NCBI GenBank assembly: GCA_019419485.1
Contig: DXZV01000034.1
Coordinates: 1-13,513, forward strand
Direction: 5' to 3'
Length of the DNA: 13,513 nucleotides
DNA from: Collinsella sp.
GTDB lineage: Bacteria > Actinomycetota > Coriobacteriia > Coriobacteriales > Coriobacteriaceae
Both the position numbers and the translations under genes were made by a program. Below, one piece after another: positions 1 to 7,700 of the stretch (the first letter of the stretch is position 1; each line of letters starts with the position of its first letter). The notes under the pieces are model-generated. The model had not been told where the DNA came from. It searched no databases and saw only the letters and a list, made by a program, of their open reading frames with translations.

Positions 1-236
1 GGCTCAGGGTTCTGCTCCAAAAGGCGATCGCAGGCGGCAACAGCCTGCGTCAAATACCCGGCATCCTTAAGACGAAGAATCTCAGGCGGTAGCCCAATAT
101 CGAGATGGCGAAAATCATCACAGCAAACATCAACAGAGCAACCAACAGGACCCTCGTCAATAACCTTCCCATCCGAAGGCAGCACATCAATAACAGCCAC
201 ACCAAACTCCAAGTCATTCGAACTCCTGGAGTCCAT
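1..236 (-). CDS. N-terminal part of an unassigned protein, possibly transglutaminase-like (runs off left edge)
   Basis: An open minus-strand frame begins at an ATG at 236 and continues past position 1, giving 78 complete codons. The peptide starts MDSRSSNDLEFGVAVIDVLP and later reads DIGLPPEILRLKDAG followed by an amphipathic stretch ending DRLLEQNPE, which is normal soluble-protein composition. The LPPEILRLKDAG...AVAACDRLL pattern reminds me of the helical N-terminal region of large transglutaminase-domain proteins in Coriobacteriia; that is recall, and the catalytic domain is outside the window. The ATG has no clear Shine-Dalgarno. A TTG nine codons in has AGGAG ten bases upstream and could be the real start. 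Codons here often end in T (GTT, GAT, GGT, CCT), unlike the G/C-ending genes to the right. Confidence 0.5.
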   Translation of the reverse strand, partial: MDSRSSNDLEFGVAVIDVLPSDGKVIDEGPVGCSVDVCCDDFRHLDIGLPPEILRLKDAGYLTQAVAACDRLLEQNPE

Positions 237-303
237 TGTAACGAGATAGAAAGAAAGCCCCAACAAGGGAGCCATCAACGCCGCTGAACGGTACCTATAA
301 AAA

Positions 304-393
304 TGAATTCAGCCCAGTAACCCTGTAGCGAGTTAACAAAGGAGGCCCCGTTCACCCGGAGCTTTTCCCATTGCGCGACTTCTGGCGAAGCCA
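304..393. repeat. Dispersed-repeat-like unit, copy A
   Basis: Positions 304-393 align along their length with 403-491. Shared blocks include AATTCAG, GTAACCCTG, a GTTAA core, GGAGGCCCCGT against GGAAGCCCCGT, and GACTTCTGGC-(three bases)-GCCAG, where the CTGGC/GCCAG arms make a small hairpin. Copy A lacks the right-hand complementary arm that copy B has. It resembles a palindromic intergenic repeat; other genome copies cannot be checked here. Confidence 0.6.
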
Positions 394-402
394 GTAGCCA
401 CC

Positions 403-491
403 TTAATTCAGACTCGTAACCCTGCGGCGTTAAACGAAGGAAGCCCCGTCCCCCGGAACTGTTTCCTTGGCGTGACTTCTGGCAAAGCCAG
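403..491. repeat. Dispersed-repeat-like unit, copy B
   Basis: Second copy of the unit at 304-393, offset by about 99 bp. It shares GTAACCCTG (416-424), GGAAGCCCCGT (439-449) and ACTTCTGGCAAAGCCAG (475-491). Unlike copy A, its sequence from 439 onward pairs with 497-530 to form a long hairpin, so copy B may be the complete form and copy A a decayed one. Confidence 0.6.
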
Positions 492-530
492 GTGAGCGCA
501 AAGGAAACAGTGTAGGGGGACGGGGCTTCC
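439..530 (-). terminator. Long imperfect hairpin just downstream of fba
   Basis: A perfect 16-bp outer stem pairs 439-454 (GGAAGCCCCGTCCCCC) with 515-530. A 10-bp inner stem pairs 459-468 (CTGTTTCCTT) with 501-510, and an apical 5-bp stem pairs CTGGC (479-483) with GCCAG (487-491) across AAA. It starts 20 bases beyond the fba stop, where an fba transcript should end. There is no U-tract, so a mRNA-stabilising or repeat-derived hairpin is as likely as a classical intrinsic terminator. Confidence 0.5.
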
Positions 531-550
531 GGCGGGAAGTTTAACGACGC

Positions 551-1417
551 TTACGCCTTGTTGACGGAGCCAAACTCCTCCATGAGCTCCTTGGTGCGGG
601 CAACGATGTTGTCGCGACCAGGCTTGAGGAGCTTGCGGGGATCAAAGCCCTTGCCCTGCTGATCCTTGCCAGCCTCGATGTACTCGCGGACGCCCTTGGC
701 GAAGACGAGCTGCAGGTCGGTGTTGACGTTGATCTTGGAGATGCCCAGGGAGATGGCCTTCTTGATCTGATCCTCGGGGATGCCGGTACCACCGTGCAGA
801 ACGAGGGGCAGGTCGCCGGTCTGAGCCTTGATCTCGCCCAGACGCTCGAAGGAAAGGCCAGCCCAGTCGGCGGGATACACGCCGTGGATGTTGCCGATGC
901 CGCAGGCGAGGAAGTCGACGCCCAGGTCAGCAATCTGCTTGCACTCAGCAGGGTCAGCGAGCTCGCCGTTGGAGGTCACGCCGTCCTCGGTGCCGCCGAT
1001 GCCGCCGACCTCGGCCTCGATGGACATGCCCTTGGAGTGGGCAAGCTCAACGAGCTCCTTGGTGCGGTCGAGGTTAAGCTGGAAGGTCTCCTCGTGAGAG
1101 CCGTCATACATGATGGACGTGAAGCCGGCCTCGATGCACTTGAAGCAGTCCTCGTAAGAACCGTGATCGAGGTGAAGGGCGACGGGAACGGTAACGCCCG
1201 TGGCCTCGACGGCAGCCTTGACCATGTCGGCGCAGACCTTGAAACCGCCCATCCACTTAGCGGCACCAGCGGTGCACTGAAGGATCAGCGGAGACTTGGC
1301 CTCCTCGGCGGCCTGGAGAATAGCCAGGGTCCACTCGAGGTTGTTGGTGTTGAAGGCACCGAGAGCGTACTTGCCGGCCTCGGCCTTCTTGAGCATGTCT
1401 GCTGCGTTGACGAGCAT
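551..1417 (-). CDS. fba: Class II fructose-1,6-bisphosphate aldolase
   Basis: Zinc-dependent aldolase that reversibly cleaves fructose 1,6-bisphosphate to dihydroxyacetone phosphate and glyceraldehyde 3-phosphate in cytoplasmic glycolysis/gluconeogenesis. The 288-residue product has normal family length. Visible family motifs are NTNNLEWT (23-30), LHLDHGS (81-87; D84 catalytic, H85 zinc ligand), SIMYDGSHEE (101-110), EAEVG (134-138), GNIHGVY (175-181; H178), LHGGTG (207-212; H208) and INVNTD (229-234). The C-terminus EEFGSVNKA is typical of Bacillus-type enzymes. The start at 1417 is chosen because AGGAGG lies eight bases upstream and MLVNAADMLKKAEAGKYALG is the usual N-terminus; the frame stays open 32 codons further but that part is unconserved. 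Tagatose-bisphosphate aldolase (GatY/KbaY) is a close relative and less likely. Monocistronic, with its own promoter. Confidence 0.95.
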   Translation of the reverse strand: MLVNAADMLKKAEAGKYALGAFNTNNLEWTLAILQAAEEAKSPLILQCTAGAAKWMGGFKVCADMVKAAVEATGVTVPVALHLDHGSYEDCFKCIEAGFTSIMYDGSHEETFQLNLDRTKELVELAHSKGMSIEAEVGGIGGTEDGVTSNGELADPAECKQIADLGVDFLACGIGNIHGVYPADWAGLSFERLGEIKAQTGDLPLVLHGGTGIPEDQIKKAISLGISKINVNTDLQLVFAKGVREYIEAGKDQQGKGFDPRKLLKPGRDNIVARTKELMEEFGSVNKA

Positions 1418-1457
1418 AAAAGAAACCTCCTGTAAGGTTGCTCCGATAACGCCTGAG

Positions 1458-1485
1458 ATTTTACCACGGCGTACCCGAGCATAAA
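1458..1485 (-). promoter_or_regulatory. Probable extended -10 promoter of fba
   Basis: On the minus strand, TGG followed by TAAAAT (-10 at 1458-1463) forms an extended -10 element (TGn-TAnnnT). A poor -35 (TTTATG) lies 16 bases upstream. Transcription would start near 1451, about 34 bases before the fba ATG. The match is by eye. Confidence 0.45.
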
Positions 1486-1506
1486 CGTTCGTTTGTTCAC
1501 GAATAT

Positions 1507-1582
1507 CGTCCAAACAGACTTTTTTTGACCGTTTGCCCTACGGAATCGACCCGTTGGGGAAAAATAGCTTGACGTTTGGACG
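1507..1582. repeat. Nested inverted repeat between the MBL-fold gene and fba
   Basis: CGTCCAAAC (1507-1515) is the exact reverse complement of GTTTGGACG (1574-1582). Inside lie a T-run (from 1520) opposite an A-run (1560-1564), and ACGG/CCGT arms flanking seven bases near the centre. It sits 31-106 bases past the MBL-fold gene stop and upstream of the fba promoter, so it could terminate the upstream transcript or be an intergenic repeat. The long loop makes a simple terminator uncertain. Confidence 0.4.
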
Positions 1583-1612
1583 CTTCTCGTGCTTCAGGAG
1601 CTGACTATAAAG

Positions 1613-2296
1613 CTACACCTGCATGAAAGGGTTCTGCATGAGCTCGCGTGCCATGGTGGTCGAATCGCCATGGCCGGTTAGGCAAACGGTATCGGGCGGG
1701 AGAAGCCGGGCGAGCTTGGAGAGCGAGCGCAGAATCGCCGCCTCGTCTCCTCCAGAAAGATCGGTGCGGCCGTGGCTGCCCGGGAATAGTGTGTCGCCCA
1801 CAAAGGCAATGTTCCCCTGCTCGGTGGCAGCAAACAAGACGATCCCGCCCGGCGTATGCCCTGGCGTCTCGATCACCTGCAGGCAGATATCGCCCACCTC
1901 GATAGCATCGCCTTCGGCGAGCAGGCGCGTCGGCTCCCCGGGGTCAGGCGTCTCAATGCCCCACATAGCTCGCTGTTCCTCGATGTTCGCATGCGGCACC
2001 GCCACATCCTTGGCACACAGCTCATACTGGCAGCCCTCGCCAACGGTGGTTCGCACGCCGGCAACACCACCAACATGATCGGCATGGCCATGAGTGCATA
2101 CGGCGCCAAGCACGCGTACACCGGCATGTTCGGCTCGAATATGCTCCACCAAACGCTCGCCTTCCCATGCGGGGTCGATAATCACGCACTCATTGTCCGA
2201 AATAACAGCATAGCTATTGGTCTGAATGGGACCGTTTACGAGCGTCTCAATCTCGACCGATCCCTTGGGAGTTAAATCCAAGGACACAGCACTCAT
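1613..2296 (-). CDS. Metallo-beta-lactamase-fold hydrolase (glyoxalase II/YcbL-like)
   Basis: 227-residue cytoplasmic protein of the metallo-beta-lactamase superfamily, in the short glyoxalase II-like/YcbL group that hydrolyses thioesters or related compounds; the substrate cannot be read from sequence. Metal-binding residues are intact: THGHADH (68-74; H69, H71, D73, H74), ETPGHTPG (143-150; H147), GDTLF (167-171; D168) and TGHG (207-210; H209). NGPIQTNSYAV (21-31) matches the family's opening beta strand. The start is supported by GGAG six bases before the ATG. It is the last gene behind rel, as in many Firmicutes where such a hydrolase follows rel, but a perfect 12-bp hairpin (2317-2344) precedes its ribosome-binding site, so its expression may be uncoupled from rel. 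Confidence 0.88.
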   Translation of the reverse strand: MSAVSLDLTPKGSVEIETLVNGPIQTNSYAVISDNECVIIDPAWEGERLVEHIRAEHAGVRVLGAVCTHGHADHVGGVAGVRTTVGEGCQYELCAKDVAVPHANIEEQRAMWGIETPDPGEPTRLLAEGDAIEVGDICLQVIETPGHTPGGIVLFAATEQGNIAFVGDTLFPGSHGRTDLSGGDEAAILRSLSKLARLLPPDTVCLTGHGDSTTMARELMQNPFMQV

Positions 2297-2316
2297 GTCC
2301 CTCTCCTCTCTATAGA

Positions 2317-2344
2317 ACTCGAGGCATCAAACGATGCCTCGAGT
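2317..2344 (-). terminator. Perfect 12-bp hairpin between rel and the MBL-fold gene
   Basis: ACTCGAGGCATC (2317-2328) pairs exactly with GATGCCTCGAGT (2333-2344) across a 4-base loop. On the transcribed (minus) strand it follows the rel stop by 36 bases and ends a few bases before the GAGAGGAG ribosome-binding region of the next gene. No U-tract follows, only TCTATAG, so it may be a partial terminator, a processing site or a transcript-end stabiliser. Confidence 0.55.
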
Positions 2345-2380
2345 GTAGCGAATATCGATAATGTGACACGTTCGTCGCGA

Positions 2381-4741
2381 CTAAACGCGGCGCTTAAGCT
2401 GGGCTCCACCCTCGCCGGGCATCAGGCGGCGCGCGTCGTAGACCGAGTCGACGCTGCTGATAGAGGCCAGCAGCGGATCCAGACCACTCGCGTCCGAGAT
2501 CTCGACCATAAAGCGCAAGGTTGCAATACCCTCGCGGTTGGTCGACGTGGCGGCGGAAAGAATATTGCCGCCTGCATCGCCAATGGCGATGGTGACGTCC
2601 TTGAGCAGGCCCATGCGGTCCAGGCACTCGACCACAATCTCGACCTGGAAAAGCGTATCGGCAGCACCATCCCACTCTACGTCAATCATGCGCTCGGGAT
2701 GTTCCATAAGGCCCTTGACGTTGGGGCAGTTGGCGCGATGCACCGAAACGCCACGACCGCGCGTGATGAAGCCGACGATGTCGTCGCCCGTCACGGGGTT
2801 GCAGCAATGAGCCAGACGGACCAGCAGGCCGCTGTTGCTCTCGCCCTTGACGATAATGCCGTTACTGGCGCTCTTACCGCGCTTTTGCGGCTTGCGGTTG
2901 GAGCCGCGAGCGGGCTGCTTTACGACCTCGGCGATAGCCTCGGCCTTGGTGAGCTGTTCCTCGGGCTTGGGGTCCAAGATTTGCTCGACCTTATTGCCCA
3001 CAGCGCGCGGGGCGACCTTGCCCGCGCCAACGGCTGCAAAAAGGTCCTCGAGCTGCTTGAAGTTAAACTGCTCCGCCACGGCGTTGAGCGCACGCGTGGA
3101 TCGTGGCGTAGAGATGCCATACCCGCGCTTACGCAGGTCCTTGGCCAGTATATCGCGGCCGGCGGCAGCGTCGTCATCCTTGGTCGCGGCGGCGAAATAA
3201 CGGCGAATCTTTGACTTGGCCGAAGGGGTCTTGACGATCTTGAGCCAATCGCGCGACGGCTTAGAGCTCTTGTTAGTCAGAATCTCGACACGGTCACCCG
3301 TCTTGATCTCGTGCGTGAGCGGCGCCACCGCACCGTTGATTTTGGCGCCGACACAGTGGTTACCGACCTCGGTATGAACGGCGTAGGCAAAGTCGAGCGG
3401 TGTAGAGCCGGCACGAAGCGCCATGACCTCGCCCTTGGGCGTAAAGACAAAAATTTCCTGGTCGAACAAGTCGACCTTCAGCGAATGCAGGTATTCCTTG
3501 GCATCGGTGATCTCGTCAGACGCCGCCCAGTCGAGTGAGTGCTTGAGCCAGTTGATCTGGTCGTCCAGACGCTGCGCATCGTTAGTCTTGGAGGCAGACG
3601 ATCCGCCCGACTTCTTATACAGCCAGTGGGCAGCGATGCCATACTCGGCCTGCTCGTGCATTTCGTAGGTTCGAATCTGAATCTCGAGCGGACGGGCCGT
3701 GGGGCCGATAACCGTCGTGTGAAGCGATTGGTAGTTATTGACCTTGGGCATGGCGATATAGTCTTTAAAACGACCGGGCATGGGATGCCACAGGGTATGC
3801 ACGGCACCAAGCGTGGAATAGCAATCGCGCACCGAATGAGTGATGACGCGCAGCGCCACCAGGTCGTAAATCTCGGAGAACTCCTTGCCCTTGCGCTTCA
3901 TCTTTTGATAGATGGACCAATAGTGCTTGGAACGACCGTTGATCTGAAAGCCCTCAAGACCAATGCGATTGAGCTCATCGGTGAGCGTCTTGATGGTCTC
4001 GGCCAGATAACGCTCGCGAACCTCGCGCGACTCCGCCACCATGCGCGCGATGCGCTGGTAGGCATCGGGCTCCAGGTAGAAGAAGGACAGGTCCTCGAGC
4101 TCCCATTTAATGGAGCTCATGCCCAGACGGTCGGCCAGGGGCGCATACACGTCCATGGTCTCGCGAGCCTTAAACAGGCGACGGTCCTCGCGAAGGGCCG
4201 CCAGCGTACGCATGTTATGCAGGCGGTCGGCAAGTTTGACGATGATAACGCGAATGTCTTTGGACATGGCGAGGAACATCTTGCGCAGTGTAAGCGCCTG
4301 CTTCTCGTCCATGCTGTCAACTTCGATGTTGGTGAGCTTGGTCACGCCATCGACGAGCTCGGCCACCGTATCGCCAAACAGACCGGAAACATCGGCAAGC
4401 GAGGTCTCGGTATCCTCGACGGTATCGTGCAGCAGCGCGGCGCACACCACATCGCAGTCCATCTTGAGATCGGCCAAAATGATGGCCACCTCGACGGGAT
4501 GGTTGATGTACATCTCACCCGAGTGGCGCTTTTGGTTGCAGTGCTTCTCGGCGGCAAAGCAGTAGGCTTGCTCCACCTTGGAGAAGTCGTCCTCATTCAT
4601 ATATTTGAGGCACAGGCGCTCCAGCTTGTCGTAGCTGTCCGCCATAATCTCGGGCGGCAGCTCATCGGCATGCTTATAGTGCTCCATCTCCGAGAACGGC
4701 TGGAGGGTGGAATCATGGGCGGTACGGGCTGCGGCATCCAT
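2381..4741 (-). CDS. rel: Bifunctional (p)ppGpp synthetase/hydrolase, RelA/SpoT family
   Basis: 786-residue Rel enzyme that makes and degrades the stringent-response alarmone (p)ppGpp, normally ribosome-associated. The HD hydrolase domain looks active: H81 (YINHPVEV), HDTVED (105-110) and KLADRLHNMRTL (169-180). The synthetase domain keeps GRSKHYWSIYQKMKRKG (269-285), D293, DYIAMPKVNNYQSLHTTV (328-344) and EIQIRTYEMHEQAEYGIAAHW (353-373). A TGS domain spans about 429-490. A zinc-finger-like region with AHCCNPV (644-650) and C672 follows, then a C-terminal ACT domain (about 698-772). The full domain set indicates a long bifunctional Rel. The ATG at 4741 has GGGGA about six bases upstream and lies 15 bp after the recJ stop, so rel is probably co-transcribed and perhaps translationally coupled with recJ. 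M19 or M33 are alternative starts. Confidence 0.95.
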   Translation of the reverse strand: MDAAARTAHDSTLQPFSEMEHYKHADELPPEIMADSYDKLERLCLKYMNEDDFSKVEQAYCFAAEKHCNQKRHSGEMYINHPVEVAIILADLKMDCDVVCAALLHDTVEDTETSLADVSGLFGDTVAELVDGVTKLTNIEVDSMDEKQALTLRKMFLAMSKDIRVIIVKLADRLHNMRTLAALREDRRLFKARETMDVYAPLADRLGMSSIKWELEDLSFFYLEPDAYQRIARMVAESREVRERYLAETIKTLTDELNRIGLEGFQINGRSKHYWSIYQKMKRKGKEFSEIYDLVALRVITHSVRDCYSTLGAVHTLWHPMPGRFKDYIAMPKVNNYQSLHTTVIGPTARPLEIQIRTYEMHEQAEYGIAAHWLYKKSGGSSASKTNDAQRLDDQINWLKHSLDWAASDEITDAKEYLHSLKVDLFDQEIFVFTPKGEVMALRAGSTPLDFAYAVHTEVGNHCVGAKINGAVAPLTHEIKTGDRVEILTNKSSKPSRDWLKIVKTPSAKSKIRRYFAAATKDDDAAAGRDILAKDLRKRGYGISTPRSTRALNAVAEQFNFKQLEDLFAAVGAGKVAPRAVGNKVEQILDPKPEEQLTKAEAIAEVVKQPARGSNRKPQKRGKSASNGIIVKGESNSGLLVRLAHCCNPVTGDDIVGFITRGRGVSVHRANCPNVKGLMEHPERMIDVEWDGAADTLFQVEIVVECLDRMGLLKDVTIAIGDAGGNILSAATSTNREGIATLRFMVEISDASGLDPLLASISSVDSVYDARRLMPGEGGAQLKRRV

Positions 4742-4756
4742 CGAGGTCCCCTTCCC

Positions 4757-7700
4757 CTAGGCCCGCGGTACGATCGGGCGGTTAACTTTGGCTAGCATAT
4801 CAGAAGCGCACGAATCGAGCGCCCAACTCCGGAAAGCCGAGAACTCCATGCGCGAGCGCAAGCCCTCCAAATAGCGAATTGACCTGCTCAATTGCACACG
4901 GCCGGGGTTTTCGGCCATCGCGATGCGACGGGTGTCGTCAAACCCCGAAACGCGACAGAAACCAAGCTCTTCGAAGATTCCCAGGCCACTTTCCACCGAG
5001 CGCTCGTCGACCGGCGTGCGAGCATCGATGGCAAGGCACATCTGCGCGATGTCGATATCGCTCGCGCTAAACGAGTCGTCTCCGGTCTTGCCGCGGTTGG
5101 AGCGCCACATAGTCTGCAGCGCTCGATAGAGCGTGACGAGCTCGTCGCGCTCGGGCGCGTAGCAGTCGAGCAGGCGCTCGTTAATGCGAGCGTCACGCGA
5201 CGAATAGAGCAGGTGAATCACGGCAGGTTGACCGTCGCGACCGGCGCGTCCGCTCATCTGGTTGAACTCGATGGCGCCAAACGGCATGTGGTAGAGCACG
5301 ACATGGCGGATATCGGGCAGGTTTACGCCCTCACCAAAGGCAGAGGTCGAAACGATGCAACTGAGGCTTCCGTCACGAAACGCCTCCTCGACGCGGCGAC
5401 GATCGGAGCGCGCAAGCCCCGCGTTATAGAACGCGATGCGGGTCGCGCAATCGGGTACCCGCTTGCGCAGCGTCTTAGCAAGCGCCACGGACTGGTCGCG
5501 CGAGTTGACGTAGATGACGGTCTTCTCCCCCGTCGCCACAATTGACACCAGGCGGTTTTCGCGGCTCGCAAGATCTCGGTCATCCTCGAGCTGCAAGTTC
5601 TCGCGCACCGTCTCGTCGACCACCGTACGGGTAATCGGTAGCGCGCGGGCGAGCTCGGCCACAACCGGAGCCGTTGCGGTGGCCGTCGCCGCCATAACGA
5701 CCGGATCACCCAGGGCCTTGAGGATATCGGGCATGTCGAGATAGGCGCTGCGGTCGCCGCCCTTGGCGAGACCGGCATGATGCGCCTCGTCGACAACGAC
5801 AAAACCGATGCGCCCCGAACGCGCAAAGCGGTCGCGGTGAATGGACAGGAACTCGGGCGTCGTGAGCACGATGCCGGTGCGGCCCGAAGCCAAGCCGGCA
5901 AATACGTCATCGCGCGCCGCTTCCACGGTCTCGCCGGTCAGCACGCCAACGCCAATGCCGAGCGCAGCCATCGTCGACGAGAGGTGATAGGCCTGGTCGG
6001 CAACGAGCGCGCGCAGCGGATAGACAAAGATGCTCGCACGCCCGCGAAGGACTGCCTCGCGCGCGGCATGCACATGGAAGATAAGAGACTTGCCGCGCCC
6101 CGTTCCCATAACGGCCAGAACACTTTGGTGATCGGCCAGGGCATCGAGCGCCTCGACCTGCGCGCGGTGCGGCTGGTTCGAGCCGATAAAACTATGGATA
6201 AGCGAGCGCGTCAGCTCGGTATAAGAAAGCTGGGCGAGCGTTTGGCGTTTGTGGGACTCCAGACGAAGACCGGCGTCCGCAGGCTCCACGCCGCGGCGAA
6301 GCTCGCATGCCGGGTCGTCAACGCTGGGCGCCGTGGTATCGCGGACCAAGACATCCTTGATCATGAGCTTGGGCTTTACGCGACCTTGCCAATGCTCGGC
6401 CACGGCCTCGAACACCAAGTCGACGGCGCTATCGCAATTGATGAGCTTATCGATCTGCGGCACGCGGAACATAATGGCCGGCACACTCGCGGCGCCATCG
6501 GTCGCCACGAAGCGCATGTGCTCGCCGGTTTTGCCCACCACGGCGCGATCGCACATTGTCACGCCCTCGGCCGCCAACAGCGGCACCTTGTTGCCCTGGC
6601 CAAACGGCTCAAGACGGGAAATCTGCTCGATGGTCTCAATATTCAGCTCGGAGAGGTCGACAGTAGCGGCAACCTCGTCGGTGTCCTCAAAGTCCTCGGC
6701 GGGAAGCTCGGACAGCACGGCGGAAAGACGACGACGGAACTCGTCGAGCTTGGACGCCTCGATGGTCACGCCCACCGCGCCCGCATGTCCGCCGCGACGA
6801 ATCAGCAGATCGGAGCAGCGTTCTACGGCGTCGAACAGGTTGACCTTGCCCACCGAACGACCCGAACCGCGAGCGATACCGTCTTCGATCGAGAAGAGCA
6901 GCGCCGGCACGTGATAACGGTTGGTCAGGCGGCTCGCTACGATACCCTTGACGCCCTCGTGCCAGCCCTCGCCACCCACGACGATTGCGCGACCGCCATC
7001 ATAGGTCTCCTCGACCTTTGCCATGGCGTCGCGTGTGAGCTCCGCCTCGATCTCGCGGCGCTGACGGTTGATCTCCTCGAGCTCGGCCGCCAGCGCGCTT
7101 GCCTCGATAGGATCGCGGGCAAGCAGCAGGTCGAGCGCCAGTTTGGGATCGGCCATGCGGCCGGCGGCGTTCAAGCGGGGAATGAGCGAAAATGACAGGC
7201 CGTCGGCCGTAATGCTAGAGAGGTCGGCCTTGGCGAGCGCGGCCAGCGCGATATAGCCGGGGCGGGCCGTCACGCGCATCTGCTGGATGCCCTCGGCGAC
7301 CAGAGCGCGATTCTCGGGCGTCAGCGGCATCATGTCGGACACGGTGCCCAGCGCCGCGACCTCGATTAGCGAACGCCAATACGACGGCTTGCCCAGACGC
7401 TCGCCCAGAACCTGCACCAGTTTGAGCGCCACGCCGGCACCGGCAAGCTCACGCGAGGGACCCTCGTCCTCGAGCTTAGGGTCGGTCAGGGGCACGCCCT
7501 GCGGCACCTGGTCGGAGGGCTCGTGATGGTCCGTGACCACCAAATCGATCCCCAGGCTCTCCAGATAGGAGACCTCTTCCTTGGCGGCAATACCGTTATC
7601 GACGGTCACGATCAGCTGGGGGCGAGCGAGCTCGTTAACGCGGTCGAGCGCCGCGCGCGAAAGACCGTAGCCCTCGTCAAAGCGATGTGGAATAAACGGC

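Larger units (their letters stand above)
237..550. other. Gene-free intergenic region with repeats and a long hairpin
   Basis: No convincing gene lies between the start of the left-edge gene and the fba stop codon. The stretch holds two diverged copies of a ~90-bp repeat (304-393 and 403-491), and the second copy forms the left half of a long imperfect hairpin (439-530). The promoter of the left-edge gene should also lie here but no clear -35/-10 pair was identified. Confidence 0.7.

Noticed and set aside
50..217. Hydrophobic 55-residue minus-strand frame starting MTWSLVW with AGGAG five bases upstream
   Set aside because: It lies in another frame within the left-edge gene. A shifted frame of such T-rich codons easily gives Leu/Val-rich peptides, and the host frame has better protein character.
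105..287. Plus-strand 60-codon frame near the left end
   Set aside because: Composition is low-complexity-like (many N, R, T, Q) and it lies antisense to the better-supported minus-strand gene; no Shine-Dalgarno.
1418..1513. N-terminal extension of fba in the same frame
   Set aside because: The extra 32 residues are not aldolase-like and cover the predicted promoter; the ATG at 1417 has AGGAGG at good spacing.
3539..4795. Long 418-codon plus-strand frame opposite rel
   Set aside because: It mirrors rel codon positions, a common shadow in GC-rich genes; product is rich in G, H, L and R with no motif.
5777..7195. Long 472-codon plus-strand frame opposite recJ
   Set aside because: Antisense shadow of a gene with complete RecJ and helicase motifs; no recognisable domain or ribosome-binding site.
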